NCBI RefSeq assembly: GCF_040833965.1
Contig: NZ_CP162142.1
Location: 930,001-994,000, forward strand
Source: Leptospira sp. WS39.C2
GTDB taxonomy: Bacteria > Spirochaetota > Leptospiria > Leptospirales > Leptospiraceae
Direction of reading: 5' to 3'
Length of the DNA: 64,000 nt
Numbering within the stretch: position 1 is the first letter of the stretch; every line of letters starts with the position of its first letter. Shown here piece by piece: positions 28,098 to 37,252 of this stretch. Below the pieces are notes generated by a model. That model did not search any database, was not told where the DNA came from, and saw only the letters and a program-made list of their open reading frames with translations. A program made the translations under genes and the position numbers.

Positions 28098-28111
28098 CCG
28101 ACAATCAAAGT

Positions 28112-28861
28112 ATGGAGAAAATTTCCATACTTTGGGCTCTCGTTCGGCGTGACTATGCTTTGCAATATGCAGGTTCCTTTCTCGGAATTTCCTGGATGTT
28201 TTTGCAAAACCTGGTTCTCATTAGTTTGTACGCCCTTGTCTTTTTAGTCCTAAATCTTAAAAATCCATCCACCCAAGAAAACTTCACTGCTTATTTACTC
28301 ACTGGTTTATTGTATTGGATTCCCATCCAAGAACTTTTGGTGCGTGGTACTGGAATCCTTACCGATAACCGTTCCCTTTTGAAACGATCAAGTCTTGGCA
28401 TCGATTTGTTTTTATGGATTCCATACGTACAGTTTTTGATCCATAGTTTTGTCACTTCGATCCCAGTGTTTGTTTATTTAGGTTACGCTGGAACTTTGAA
28501 TCTAACGGGTGTTTTCTTTGGATACATTGTCCTTGTTTTATCTGGACTTTATTTAATGTTACTTTTACATTATCTTTCCAGACTTAATATTCTTTTAAAA
28601 GATATTTCGCCGTTAATTCGTTTGGTGAGCCAATTGTTATTCTGGGGGATTCCTGTTTTATATTACCCAACGGGTTATTTAAAACAATGGAATGAATGGA
28701 ATCCGTTTACGATTCCTTTGGATATGTTTCGCACAACTGTCGTTAGTGGATATGAATCACAGTTTGATTGGTTTCATATCACACCTTTTTTATTTTTCTT
28801 TTTCCTTGTGTATTTACTTGCCAAAAGGAAATTCCAATCGGTGATATTGGATCATCTTTAA
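28112..28861 (+). CDS. ABC-2 type permease of a polysaccharide exporter (Wzm-like)
   Basis: It is the membrane subunit of an ABC transporter exporting lipid-linked polysaccharide. The 249-residue length, about six helices and the N-terminal segment RRDYALQYAGSFLGISWMFLQN match the Wzm/TagG/KpsM family. The C-terminal part has PTGYLKQWNEWNPFTIPLDMFR, a typical family feature. The ATPase gene starts 6 bases after its stop. With ugd following, a uronic-acid-containing glycan is a reasonable but unproven cargo. Confidence 0.85.
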   Translation: MEKISILWALVRRDYALQYAGSFLGISWMFLQNLVLISLYALVFLVLNLKNPSTQENFTAYLLTGLLYWIPIQELLVRGTGILTDNRSLLKRSSLGIDLFLWIPYVQFLIHSFVTSIPVFVYLGYAGTLNLTGVFFGYIVLVLSGLYLMLLLHYLSRLNILLKDISPLIRLVSQLLFWGIPVLYYPTGYLKQWNEWNPFTIPLDMFRTTVVSGYESQFDWFHITPFLFFFFLVYLLAKRKFQSVILDHL

Positions 28862-28867
28862 AATAGA

Positions 28868-30055
28868 ATGGTTTCTGTATTCATAGAAAATCTTTATAAG
28901 GACTATCATGGGTTTTCCAAACCATGGAAACGGATTGTAGCAGGACTTAGTTTTGGAAGTTTTGGAATCGATTCAAAATTTACAGCCATCCAATCCTTGG
29001 ATTTAAAAGTCAGACCAGGGGAAATTCTCGGCATCATTGGTCGTAATGGTGCTGGAAAATCTACATTATTAAAACTCATCACAGGTGTGATCCAAAAAGA
29101 TAAGGGTACTTTGCAGGTGAATGGATCTGTACGTGCCTTACTCGAACTCAGTGTGGGATTTAACCCAGAATTATCAGGTGAAGAAAATGTTTATTTCAAT
29201 GGACTTGTATGGGGATACAAACCTTCCGAAATCAAAACACTTTCTGACTCAATCTTTGCATTTGCTGAACTTGCAGACTTTCGTTACACTCCTCTAAAAA
29301 ACTACAGTTCCGGGATGGCAATGAGATTAGGATTTAGTTTGGCAACAGCGAAAAGACCAGATATCTTAATTGTAGATGAGGCATTGGCAGTCGGAGATGC
29401 CAGTTTCCAACAAAAATGTTTAAAAAGAATCAAAGAATTTTCTGATTTAGGATCCTCTATTTTGGTTGTGAGCCATGATTTGGGACTTGTTTCATATTTT
29501 TGTAACAGAGTTATTTTATTAGAAAAAGGAAAACTACTTTTTGATGGTAATCCAAAAGATACAATCGAAAAATACATGCATGTGTTAGCTGGTGACTCCA
29601 ATCCGTCTGAAACGTATTCATCCAACGCCATTCAAAACCTAAAAGTTTATTTAGAAAACCAAAATGGGGTTTCATCAAATGTATTTTTTATCAACGAAAC
29701 CGTACAATTGAAACTCTTATTCGAAACAACATTATTGATTGAGAACGCAACTGTTGGATTTCATATCGATAATGAAAAAGGCATACGTATCTTTGGAACG
29801 AATACCCACCACCTCGGAGATACCAATCGTTCTTTTAAACCTGGCAAAAAATATAATGTGAGTTTTGAGTTCCCCATTTTGTTTACATCAGGGAAATACA
29901 CTCTTGGAGTATCCATCCACAAAGGTGAATCTCATATTGAAGGCAGTTATTTTTGGCGAGAATCCATTTTAGATTTTGAAGTAGAACCTGGGAAAACTGA
30001 GAAATTTGTAGGGATTTGTCATATTCCAACTCAATTTCAAACCAAGGAAGACTAG
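28868..30055 (+). CDS. ABC transporter ATPase with C-terminal glycan-recognition domain (Wzt-like)
   Basis: It powers the permease encoded just upstream. The nucleotide-binding domain (1-240) has Walker A GRNGAGKST at 58-66, the signature YSSGMAMRLGFS, Walker B ILIVDEALAVGD and the switch His in VVSHD. Residues about 250-390 form a beta-rich Wzt_C-like domain (IFGTNTHHLGDTN is typical), which in O-antigen exporters binds the capped end of the glycan. The presence of this domain suggests export of a completed, end-modified chain rather than teichoic-acid type transport. Confidence 0.9.
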   Translation: MVSVFIENLYKDYHGFSKPWKRIVAGLSFGSFGIDSKFTAIQSLDLKVRPGEILGIIGRNGAGKSTLLKLITGVIQKDKGTLQVNGSVRALLELSVGFNPELSGEENVYFNGLVWGYKPSEIKTLSDSIFAFAELADFRYTPLKNYSSGMAMRLGFSLATAKRPDILIVDEALAVGDASFQQKCLKRIKEFSDLGSSILVVSHDLGLVSYFCNRVILLEKGKLLFDGNPKDTIEKYMHVLAGDSNPSETYSSNAIQNLKVYLENQNGVSSNVFFINETVQLKLLFETTLLIENATVGFHIDNEKGIRIFGTNTHHLGDTNRSFKPGKKYNVSFEFPILFTSGKYTLGVSIHKGESHIEGSYFWRESILDFEVEPGKTEKFVGICHIPTQFQTKED

Positions 30056-30114
30056 ATTCTTTTCTTTAGAAAAACAGTTTCCTTTTTGGTGAAAATAGAA
30101 AATCTGGAAATCCT

Positions 30115-31419
30115 ATGAAAGTTTGTGTCGTCGGAACCGGATATGTGGGTCTCGTTGCAGGTACCTGTTTTGCTGAATATGGCAATGATGTGATTTGTAT
30201 TGATAAAGATGAAAAAAAGATCAGTGACCTAAAAAAAGGCATCATTCCAATCTATGAACCTGGTTTATCGGAACTTGTTGAACGAAATCATAAAGAAGGA
30301 CGACTTAAGTTTTCTACATCCTTAAAAGACGGAGTAGAATCATCCGAATTTGTTTTTATCGCTGTTGGTACTCCTACATCTGACAATGGTTCGGCGGACT
30401 TACGATTTGTTTTTGCTGTAGCTGAGGAAGTTGGCAAAACAATGAACGGTCATAAAATCATTGTAGATAAATCTACTGTTCCAGTTGGCACGGCAGATAA
30501 AGTAAAAGAAATTGTATCAAAAAATACAAAACATTCTTTTGATGTAGTTTCAAATCCTGAATTTTTAAAAGAAGGTGCAGCAATCGAAGATTTTATGCGC
30601 CCAGAACGAGTTGTGATTGGCGCTGAATCAGAACACGCTGCTAAAAAAATGAGTGAGTTGTATTCTCCTTTTGTATTAAACGGAAATCCAATCATTACAA
30701 TGAGCATTCGTTCAGCAGAGCTCACGAAGTATGCTTGTAATGCTTTCCTTGCCACTAAAATATCATTTGTGAATGAAATCGCAAATTTATGTGATGCGTT
30801 AGGTGCAAATTATGATGATGTCCGTAGAGGAATGGGAACAGACTCAAGGATTGGTCGTCAATTTTTGTATGCAGGCATCGGATATGGTGGATCTTGTTTT
30901 CCAAAAGATGTAAGAGCACTTCTTAGGACGGCAGAAGAAGTCAATGTACCAATGCACATCATCCAATCCGTGGAAGATGTGAATGAAAAACAAAAAACTA
31001 GACTCACTGATAAAATTTTCCAACACTTCAAATCTTCCGATATGAAAGGGAAAACATTTGGTGTTTGGGGTCTTTCCTTTAAACCAGGAACAGATGATAT
31101 GCGAGAAGCTCCATCCATCCCTTTAATTTATGAACTACATAAAAACGGTGCCAAAATCCAAGTATTTGATCCTGCGGCAGCCGAAACTTCAAAGTATTAC
31201 TTTGATGGGAAAGTAGAATATAAAAAAGATGCTTATTCAACCTTAGAGGGAGCTGATGCCATGTTATTATTAACAGAATGGCGTGAATTCAGAGAACCTA
31301 ATTTTGCAAAAATCAAATCTTTGTTAAAGTCTCCTCTCATCTTTGATGGAAGAAACCAATACAAACCTACGCTTATGAAAGAATTGGGATTTACCTATTA
31401 TTCAATCGGGAATCGATAA
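30115..31419 (+). CDS. ugd: UDP-glucose 6-dehydrogenase
   Basis: It oxidises UDP-glucose to UDP-glucuronate with two NAD+. The Rossmann motif GTGYVGLVAGTCFAE opens the protein; the catalytic Cys261 lies in YGGSCFPKD, and the C-terminal domain has GLSFKPGTDDMREAPS. Length 434 is standard. It follows the Wzm/Wzt pair by 59 bases and probably feeds the same surface glycan pathway. A strong terminator follows. Confidence 0.95.
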   Translation: MKVCVVGTGYVGLVAGTCFAEYGNDVICIDKDEKKISDLKKGIIPIYEPGLSELVERNHKEGRLKFSTSLKDGVESSEFVFIAVGTPTSDNGSADLRFVFAVAEEVGKTMNGHKIIVDKSTVPVGTADKVKEIVSKNTKHSFDVVSNPEFLKEGAAIEDFMRPERVVIGAESEHAAKKMSELYSPFVLNGNPIITMSIRSAELTKYACNAFLATKISFVNEIANLCDALGANYDDVRRGMGTDSRIGRQFLYAGIGYGGSCFPKDVRALLRTAEEVNVPMHIIQSVEDVNEKQKTRLTDKIFQHFKSSDMKGKTFGVWGLSFKPGTDDMREAPSIPLIYELHKNGAKIQVFDPAAAETSKYYFDGKVEYKKDAYSTLEGADAMLLLTEWREFREPNFAKIKSLLKSPLIFDGRNQYKPTLMKELGFTYYSIGNR

Positions 31420-31430
31420 GATTAAAACTC

Positions 31431-31460
31431 AAAGGCAAACATAAGTTTGCCTTTTTTATT
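31431..31460 (+). terminator. Rho-independent terminator after ugd
   Basis: A perfect 10-bp stem (31431-31440 with 31445-31454), ATAA loop, followed by T-rich sequence. It lies 12 bases after the ugd stop and just beyond the end of the convergent thioredoxin-TPR gene, so it closes the exporter-ugd unit and may serve both directions. Confidence 0.85.
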
Positions 31461-31464
31461 TCCT

Positions 31465-32286
31465 TTAAAAACCTTTTTCTATTTGGTTTAAAGTTTCTTC
31501 GCAGATTGATTTGTCAGAATCAGATGTTAATTTCCCTTGGATTTCTGTTAAGATAGTTTTTGCTAATTTTAATTCTCCATTTTCCTTCAAACTGATCCCA
31601 TAATACAACTTGGCAGTAGTGATTCGTTTCGAATTTGGATAACGTTGTATAAAATCTTTCCACGAACTAACGGCTATATCCTTCGGTCCATTTACCGTAC
31701 GAATTAAATTCAAATTGAAGTGGGAGTTTTCCGTTACGATTGGAATTTGTTTAGATTTTTGTATGGAAGACGTGAATTGTTCTTCTGCTTTTGCATATTC
31801 TTTGTTTTGAAAATACAAGAGCCCCAAACGAAAGTGTAGGTGTGGATTGGTTTTGTCTTTTCGGATTTCGGTTTTTAAAAAAGATTCCAAATTAGGTTCT
31901 TGTAAGATTCTTTTGGTTATGTTGAGGATATCTTCTTTGGTCGCAAGGCCCGTAATTTTTGTAACAAAATTCCCATCTCCATCTAAAAACAGTATGGTTG
32001 GATAACCTTCTACATTGTATTTTTTTCTTAGATTCGGAAATTCTTCTCCATCCAATCTAACACGTACAAATTGGTCGAGGATTCGACTGACTTCTGGGTC
32101 TGGGAAAATTTCTTTTTCCAAAACCATACAATATGTGCACCAATCGGCAAAGACATCAACAATGATGAATTTTTGTTCCTGTTTAGCCGTTTCGAAGCCC
32201 TTTTGAATGGAGTTTCCCCAACTAGATTCAGCAGATAAAACGGAACAAAAAAAAAGGGATAAAACCAGAAGGGTAAATCGAAACAT
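31465..32286 (-). CDS. Exported thioredoxin-fold protein with TPR-like C-terminus
   Basis: A signal peptide (to about SVLSAES) precedes a thioredoxin domain (25-135) with the redox-active pair WCTYC (Cys50, Cys53) and the cis-proline in GYPTILFLDGDG. The second half is helical with TPR-like units (HFRLGLLYFQNKEYAKAEEQF). It likely acts as a periplasmic disulfide oxidoreductase, resembling the DsbD C-terminal/thioredoxin_7 type, with the TPRs choosing the partner. It is transcribed alone, convergent with ugd. Confidence 0.82.
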   Translation of the reverse strand: MFRFTLLVLSLFFCSVLSAESSWGNSIQKGFETAKQEQKFIIVDVFADWCTYCMVLEKEIFPDPEVSRILDQFVRVRLDGEEFPNLRKKYNVEGYPTILFLDGDGNFVTKITGLATKEDILNITKRILQEPNLESFLKTEIRKDKTNPHLHFRLGLLYFQNKEYAKAEEQFTSSIQKSKQIPIVTENSHFNLNLIRTVNGPKDIAVSSWKDFIQRYPNSKRITTAKLYYGISLKENGELKLAKTILTEIQGKLTSDSDKSICEETLNQIEKGF

Positions 32287-32384
32287 CTATCCCATTCTGA
32301 CAAATTTCATCGTTTGCCAACAACCAATTTTCGCTTTTTCGAAATAGAATAGGCCGTTTCCATGGTTGTTAGAAGGCAAACGAA

Positions 32385-32663
32385 ATGGAATTTTTATTAA
32401 AATTGGAAGATTTACTCCGCAAAAGAAAGGAAGAATTACCCGAAAAATCTTATACGGCAGAATTATTCCGAGATGGGGTTGACCGTATCTTAAAAAAAAT
32501 TGGAGAAGAAGCAGGTGAAGTGATCATCGCTGCTAAAAATCCAAATGAAAAAGAACTCATTCACGAAATTGCAGATTTGGTTTTCCATTTAGAAGTGTTG
32601 ATGGTCGAAAAAGGAATCAGTTTATCCACAATCGCAAAAGAATTGGAAAAACGGCACAGTTAA
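32385..32663 (+). CDS. hisE: Phosphoribosyl-ATP pyrophosphatase
   Basis: This is the second step of histidine synthesis: it hydrolyses phosphoribosyl-ATP to phosphoribosyl-AMP. The 92-residue, all-helical protein has the MazG-like metal-binding core [16 protein letters not shown] and [13 protein letters not shown]. It stands alone here, so hisI is a separate gene elsewhere. It precedes lpxK by 22 bases and may share its transcript. Confidence 0.93.
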   Translation: MEFLLKLEDLLRKRKEELPEKSYTAELFRDGVDRILKKIGEEAGEVIIAAKNPNEKELIHEIADLVFHLEVLMVEKGISLSTIAKELEKRHS

Positions 32664-32685
32664 TTAGTTTCCTTAGTGAAACAAG

Positions 32686-33801
32686 ATGAAAGTTTTTTTC
32701 CTCCTTCTTTCTCCACTCACTTGGTTGTATCAGTTTTTGTTTTGGGTGTCGCAGTGGAAAACAAAAACATTAAGTTTGCCCAATACCTTAGTGATCAGTG
32801 TGGGAAATCTTTCTGTTGGAGGCACAGGTAAAACACCTTTTGTCCAATATTTGGTTCGTTACTTTCAGAGAGTTAACAAAGATTATGTGATCACAATTCT
32901 CTCGCGAGGGTATAAAGCAAAAAAATCAGAGGAAGGTGCCATTCTCCCCGACGGGAACTCTCCCCAATTGTATGGTGATGAACCAAGTGAACATAAAAAC
33001 CTCTTTCCAAATGTACAAGTCATCATTGGTAAAAATAGAAGGGAAAGTTTTTTAAGGCTTAACCAATTCCATTCAAAAAAACACATTGTCATTTTAGATG
33101 ATGGTTTCCAACACAAACGTATAGATAGAGATTTTGATATCGTATTATTGGATACAAATGCTCCATTTGGAAATGGATATACCCTCCCATTGGGGTTTTT
33201 ACGGGAACCTATCTCTCATTTGAAACGAGCCCAAACAATCATATTCACAAAACAAACAGAGAAAAACAAAAAACAATACGAAGAAGGAAAACTGATTCTT
33301 AAAAAATTCCCATTCAATTTGCCAACCTTTGTATCTCATTTCCAAGCGGAACTAAACGAAATTAATTTGGATTCACTTCCTTTGCCTGAGAGTTTCCCAA
33401 TGGGAATCCGAGAAATACCACCTAACATAGAAGAAGCTTCCTATTTTTTATTCACTGGTGTAGGAAATCCGAACAATGTTTTGGAAACTGCCATCTCTGT
33501 ACTTAAAACCGATCAAATCCAATACCGATTTTTCCCGGACCATTTTGAGTTTGATGAGAAAGTTTTATTTTCTCTCATCCCAGGGAAAAAGAGCGAATCC
33601 ATTTTTGTGACCACAGAAAAAGATTGGGTGAAAGTAAAAACACAAACTCGTTTTATTGAGGAACTAAACAAACGCAAAATTAGACTTTTAGTTCTAAAAG
33701 TGCAAGTGGTTATATCAGAACAAAGTGAATTTGAATCTATGTTAGCTGGTCTCGTTTCCACATACGAAGTAAAAAACGGTCTGGTTTCAGAGACCTTATG
33801 A
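32686..33801 (+). CDS. lpxK: Tetraacyldisaccharide 4'-kinase
   Basis: It phosphorylates the lipid A precursor at the 4' position, at the inner face of the cytoplasmic membrane. An N-terminal helix (about 1-20) precedes the P-loop in VGNLSVGGTGKTPF, and the family motif DDGFQHKRIDRDFDIVLLD follows. Length 371 is within range. The last 65 bases overlap the convergent mnmC2 gene, which is unusual. Confidence 0.94.
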   Translation: MKVFFLLLSPLTWLYQFLFWVSQWKTKTLSLPNTLVISVGNLSVGGTGKTPFVQYLVRYFQRVNKDYVITILSRGYKAKKSEEGAILPDGNSPQLYGDEPSEHKNLFPNVQVIIGKNRRESFLRLNQFHSKKHIVILDDGFQHKRIDRDFDIVLLDTNAPFGNGYTLPLGFLREPISHLKRAQTIIFTKQTEKNKKQYEEGKLILKKFPFNLPTFVSHFQAELNEINLDSLPLPESFPMGIREIPPNIEEASYFLFTGVGNPNNVLETAISVLKTDQIQYRFFPDHFEFDEKVLFSLIPGKKSESIFVTTEKDWVKVKTQTRFIEELNKRKIRLLVLKVQVVISEQSEFESMLAGLVSTYEVKNGLVSETL

Positions 33802-34954
33802 TGGATTCTGGGATTTCTGTTTTTTGGTTAGGCATTTGTGTAGGTTGGTTTAGAACTTGGTTTACCAATATTTCCGCTGCAAATAATGCGTGTGTGAGAC
33901 CACGGGACCCAAGTCCATTTAAGATACCAACTGATTCATAATACGGAATTTGAAAGGTTTTTGCATTTTTTCGGAACAAATTTTGATATTTGATGGATGT
34001 ATCCAAAAGAGAAACATTGGGGAGTTTTCCCACAACGGGGTGGCGGTCTTGGGTCTGGGTCCGATAACTCACACGAGTCCCAAAACTACTTACACTTACA
34101 TGGTCCCAGTTCTCTCTAAGGTTTGGCATTTTTTTCTGCAACCCTTCCCATAAATCGATCGTTTCTTTTTCTCTAGGTTCTTTTTCCAAGTGGAATTCAT
34201 CATAACTTGCGCCAAGCACTCGTTCGCCTGCGATTTCTGCGGTTAAATAATCTCCATACAAAATGGAAGTTTGGTTTTGGAAAATGGATGCAGGAATTTG
34301 AACAATTTGTCCCCTCACTTGTTTCATTGGTATCCATTGGAGGTTGGGATCGTTAGCGAATTGGAATCCTTGAGTAAGGAATAAATAATTTGCAGTTATG
34401 TTTAGATTTTCTGTGTGGCAATGTACGAATTCATTTGTTTTGTCTCTTTCCCAAGAGAGTAATTTGTTTGTATAATAGGTGACTGGGTTTGCCAAACGGA
34501 TCAGTTCATTTGTAAGAGCAATCGGGGAAAGTGCTTTGCCACTTGGGAAGTATAAAACATCAGTAAAGGAATAAGGTTCTTTACCAAGTTCTGCCACCGA
34601 TTTGGGGATTTGGTGGGAAGTGAGTGAATGCGAATAACGATCATAAGCTGAATCGGAATCGAGTAAAAAATGGATCCCATTGGCATGTGGGACAAAATTT
34701 CTCAATTCTAAAGATTCCCAAAGTTTTAAAAAGTATAAATAGGCAAGGTAAGAAAATTCAGACTCAGCAGTTTTATGTTTGGTGAGGAATGGGTAAACAA
34801 CACCAATTGGATTTCCGCTGGCGTGTTTGGCTGGTGATGTTTCAGATTCTAGTAAAAAGGTTTTGATGTTCTGTTTGGAGAGCGCGTAACATATACTGGC
34901 ACCAGCAATGCCTCCTCCTACAACAATGGCTGTTTTGTTTTTTGTTTTGTCCAT
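33737..34954 (-). CDS. mnmC: FAD-dependent oxidoreductase of the MnmC(o) type
   Basis: This corresponds to the C-terminal oxidase half of E. coli MnmC, which converts cmnm5U34 to nm5U34 in tRNA. A dinucleotide site VVGGGIAGASICYAL opens the protein, and the family stretch HASGNPIGVVYPFL follows; TQDRHPVVGKLP lies in the C-terminal part. It starts 6 bases after the mnmD-like gene, so the two halves that are fused in enterobacteria are separate genes in the same order here. Its end overlaps lpxK by 65 bases. A different small-amine oxidase of the DAO family is the alternative, but the neighbour argues against it. Confidence 0.82.
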   Translation of the reverse strand: MDKTKNKTAIVVGGGIAGASICYALSKQNIKTFLLESETSPAKHASGNPIGVVYPFLTKHKTAESEFSYLAYLYFLKLWESLELRNFVPHANGIHFLLDSDSAYDRYSHSLTSHQIPKSVAELGKEPYSFTDVLYFPSGKALSPIALTNELIRLANPVTYYTNKLLSWERDKTNEFVHCHTENLNITANYLFLTQGFQFANDPNLQWIPMKQVRGQIVQIPASIFQNQTSILYGDYLTAEIAGERVLGASYDEFHLEKEPREKETIDLWEGLQKKMPNLRENWDHVSVSSFGTRVSYRTQTQDRHPVVGKLPNVSLLDTSIKYQNLFRKNAKTFQIPYYESVGILNGLGSRGLTHALFAAEILVNQVLNQPTQMPNQKTEIPESIIRSLKPDRFLLRMWKRDQLT

Positions 34955-34960
34955 CCGAGG

Positions 34961-35695
34961 TTACAAAAGGATTCCCGTTATCATTTCTCGTTTTTTCCCA
35001 AATCCTTTTTGTTTTTGGATCGTAAATCCTAGTCCTTCTAAATTCCTTCTGATAAAACCTGCTGCTGTAAAAGTAGCGAGTCGAGTCCCCAATCGCGAAT
35101 GGGATCTGATTTTTGAAAGTGTTTCTTCGGACCACATCTTTGGATTTTTACTTGGAGAAAATCCATCCAAGTACCAATAATCTACCATTGGAAATAAATC
35201 AAGACAGTCGGCTACATCTCCAAAGTACAAACGTAAGTCGAATTTTTCCTTTCCATTGGGATGGGAAAATTGAATGTCCCAAGATTGGTTTTGGGAACCT
35301 TCCTTCCATTTCTGAAGTTGTATGGTATAAGATTCGAGTAAAAACTCTGTCCATAAATCTTTGTCGGGAAAGGAAAGATTCAGGGAGTGTAAAGTTTCTC
35401 TTGGTAAAGGGAATCCTTCTAGAGTATTATACTGTAAGGATGGGGGGGATTTTGTTTCCATCCAATGGTATAGGGTCATAAAGAAATTGAGTCCAGTTCC
35501 AAACCCCAATTCACCAATCGTAATCGGTTTGGAAGTTTCGTTTAACAAGGCTATATTGATTCGATTCCCTTCTAAAAACACGTAACGGGATTCTTCCCAA
35601 CCACCTTCTTTAGAAAAGTAGACATCATCGAAAAAAAGGGACACGGGTACACCTTCTTTCATCTCAATCTTTGCATTCTGATTTTTTGCATCCAT
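34961..35695 (-). CDS. mnmD: tRNA 5-aminomethyl-2-thiouridine methyltransferase, MnmD
   Basis: It methylates nm5(s2)U34 to mnm5(s2)U34 using AdoMet, equal to the N-terminal half of E. coli MnmC. Signs are FSKEGGWEESRYVFLEGN, the AdoMet motif IGELGFGTGLNFF and the active-site LDGFSPSKNPKMW. At 244 residues it is the stand-alone MnmD form. It is divergent from flhF and cotranscribed with the oxidase gene downstream. Confidence 0.9.
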   Translation of the reverse strand: MDAKNQNAKIEMKEGVPVSLFFDDVYFSKEGGWEESRYVFLEGNRINIALLNETSKPITIGELGFGTGLNFFMTLYHWMETKSPPSLQYNTLEGFPLPRETLHSLNLSFPDKDLWTEFLLESYTIQLQKWKEGSQNQSWDIQFSHPNGKEKFDLRLYFGDVADCLDLFPMVDYWYLDGFSPSKNPKMWSEETLSKIRSHSRLGTRLATFTAAGFIRRNLEGLGFTIQKQKGFGKKREMITGILL

Positions 35696-35880
35696 TCTGA
35701 ATCAACGTGACCCTTTCGTCAGACTTTCGGATAAAAAGAGAAAAGGAAACGGAAACTCACAACGTTGTCTGGAAAAAGCCAAAAACACTTCTGGAATGGC
35801 CAATTTTATTATGTCTCATAAAAAAGACTTTCCAAATTGAGGGTACCATTCATATTTTTCCCAGGTTTGGGGGAGATTCT

Positions 35881-37218
35881 ATGGATTTTGTGAAAATCCG
35901 AGGCAAAGACTTACAAGACTGCATCATGCAGATGAAGATGAAGTATGGTCCTGAGGCTCATTTGTATGACCAACGAGTGATCACCGAAGGTGGGCTCTTT
36001 GGAACAGGCCTTATGGCGCAGCGCATGTATGAAATTGATGTGGGTGTTCCTGAAAAACAAAATTCGAAAGAACGCATCGAACGAAAACTCAAAGACCTCA
36101 AAGAACTCATCAAACAAAAACAAAGGACAGAATCCCTCCCTGAATCTGGACTTGTGGGAGTAGGTGCAGGTTCCCTTTCTTCCCAGAACACAAACCACAG
36201 TAACCGTAAAAAAAATATAGAATCCGTCCGCCCGTTTTCAGAACGCAAACGAAGGCAGGAACAAACTGTTTACGAAATAGAATCCTATGAAGAAAGGCCT
36301 TTGGGATTGTCTTTAGCAGAAGCAAAAGAATCCTTTCTCGAACCAAGTATTGAAACCGTTCGAAACCCAAAAGAAAAACACCCTCATATCCAAAAGCTCG
36401 TAGATCGTCTGTTACGTGAAGGGTTTTCGGAAACCTACTTGGAAGAGATGGCAGTTACCCTCACATCTCGCCTTTCCGCAGTTGATTTAACTCGTTATGC
36501 GAATGTTACGGACAAAGCTGTCACCTATTTAGAAGAAAGAATCCAAGTGGATTCGGATCTTTTTAGTGGAACACCGAGGGGCAAACGAAAAGTAGTTTTT
36601 TTTGTTGGGCCTACAGGTTCAGGGAAAACGACATCGATTGCAAAGTTAGCTGCAAAGTATAGTTTGCATATGGGTAAAAAAGTTTCCCTTTATACCACAG
36701 ACAATTACCGCATTGCGGCCATTGACCAATTGAAGTTTTATGCAGATGCCATGGGCCTTCCTTTTTATGCGGCAAAAGACTTACGCAAATGGAAAGAGGC
36801 GATCTTACGTGATGGATCAGAACTTATTTTAGTAGATACAGCGGGATATTCACACCGTAAGTCTGAGAACTTAGAAAAACTTCAGGAATTCTACGAAGTA
36901 TTTGGGGAAAAGGATCATATCGAAACGATCTTAGTGCTTTCCTCCACTGTTTCTAAAGACAATGCTTTAGCGGTAACAAACGCGTATGAGTCGGTCGGAT
37001 ACAAAAGAATTTTATTAACTAAGCTCGATGAAGCAGAATTTTTAGGTTCTGTAGTAGAATTAGCCGATACTATTCACAGGGAATTCGCATTCTTAAGTGT
37101 TGGCCAGGATGTTCCATTTGATATCCTAAATGCCACGAAAAAAATCCTTGCCGAATGTGTAATTTTTCCTGAAAAATTGAAAGGGATAGCGGGCGAAGTC
37201 TTCGAGAAGACTGTGTAA
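35881..37218 (+). CDS. flhF: Flagellar biosynthesis GTPase FlhF
   Basis: It is an SRP-type GTPase setting flagellar position and number. I start at the ATG at 35881 because GGGGGAG is 5 bases upstream and the protein then begins MDFVKIRGKDL as in other FlhF; an in-frame GTG at 35707 would add 58 unlike residues. The N-terminal B domain (1-140) is basic, the N domain follows, and the G domain has the P-loop GPTGSGKTT at 243-251, DTAGYSHRK and TKLDEAEFLG. It leads a nine-gene operon, flhF to gmk. Confidence 0.95.
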   Translation: MDFVKIRGKDLQDCIMQMKMKYGPEAHLYDQRVITEGGLFGTGLMAQRMYEIDVGVPEKQNSKERIERKLKDLKELIKQKQRTESLPESGLVGVGAGSLSSQNTNHSNRKKNIESVRPFSERKRRQEQTVYEIESYEERPLGLSLAEAKESFLEPSIETVRNPKEKHPHIQKLVDRLLREGFSETYLEEMAVTLTSRLSAVDLTRYANVTDKAVTYLEERIQVDSDLFSGTPRGKRKVVFFVGPTGSGKTTSIAKLAAKYSLHMGKKVSLYTTDNYRIAAIDQLKFYADAMGLPFYAAKDLRKWKEAILRDGSELILVDTAGYSHRKSENLEKLQEFYEVFGEKDHIETILVLSSTVSKDNALAVTNAYESVGYKRILLTKLDEAEFLGSVVELADTIHREFAFLSVGQDVPFDILNATKKILAECVIFPEKLKGIAGEVFEKTV

Positions 37219-37252
37219 GAGCGCATCGTTATCCTGATACCTAGGGGTAACG

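Noticed and set aside
35707..35880. In-frame upstream extension of flhF from a GTG
   Set aside because: It has no ribosome site, does not resemble FlhF, and the ATG at 35881 has a strong one and gives the conserved N-terminus.
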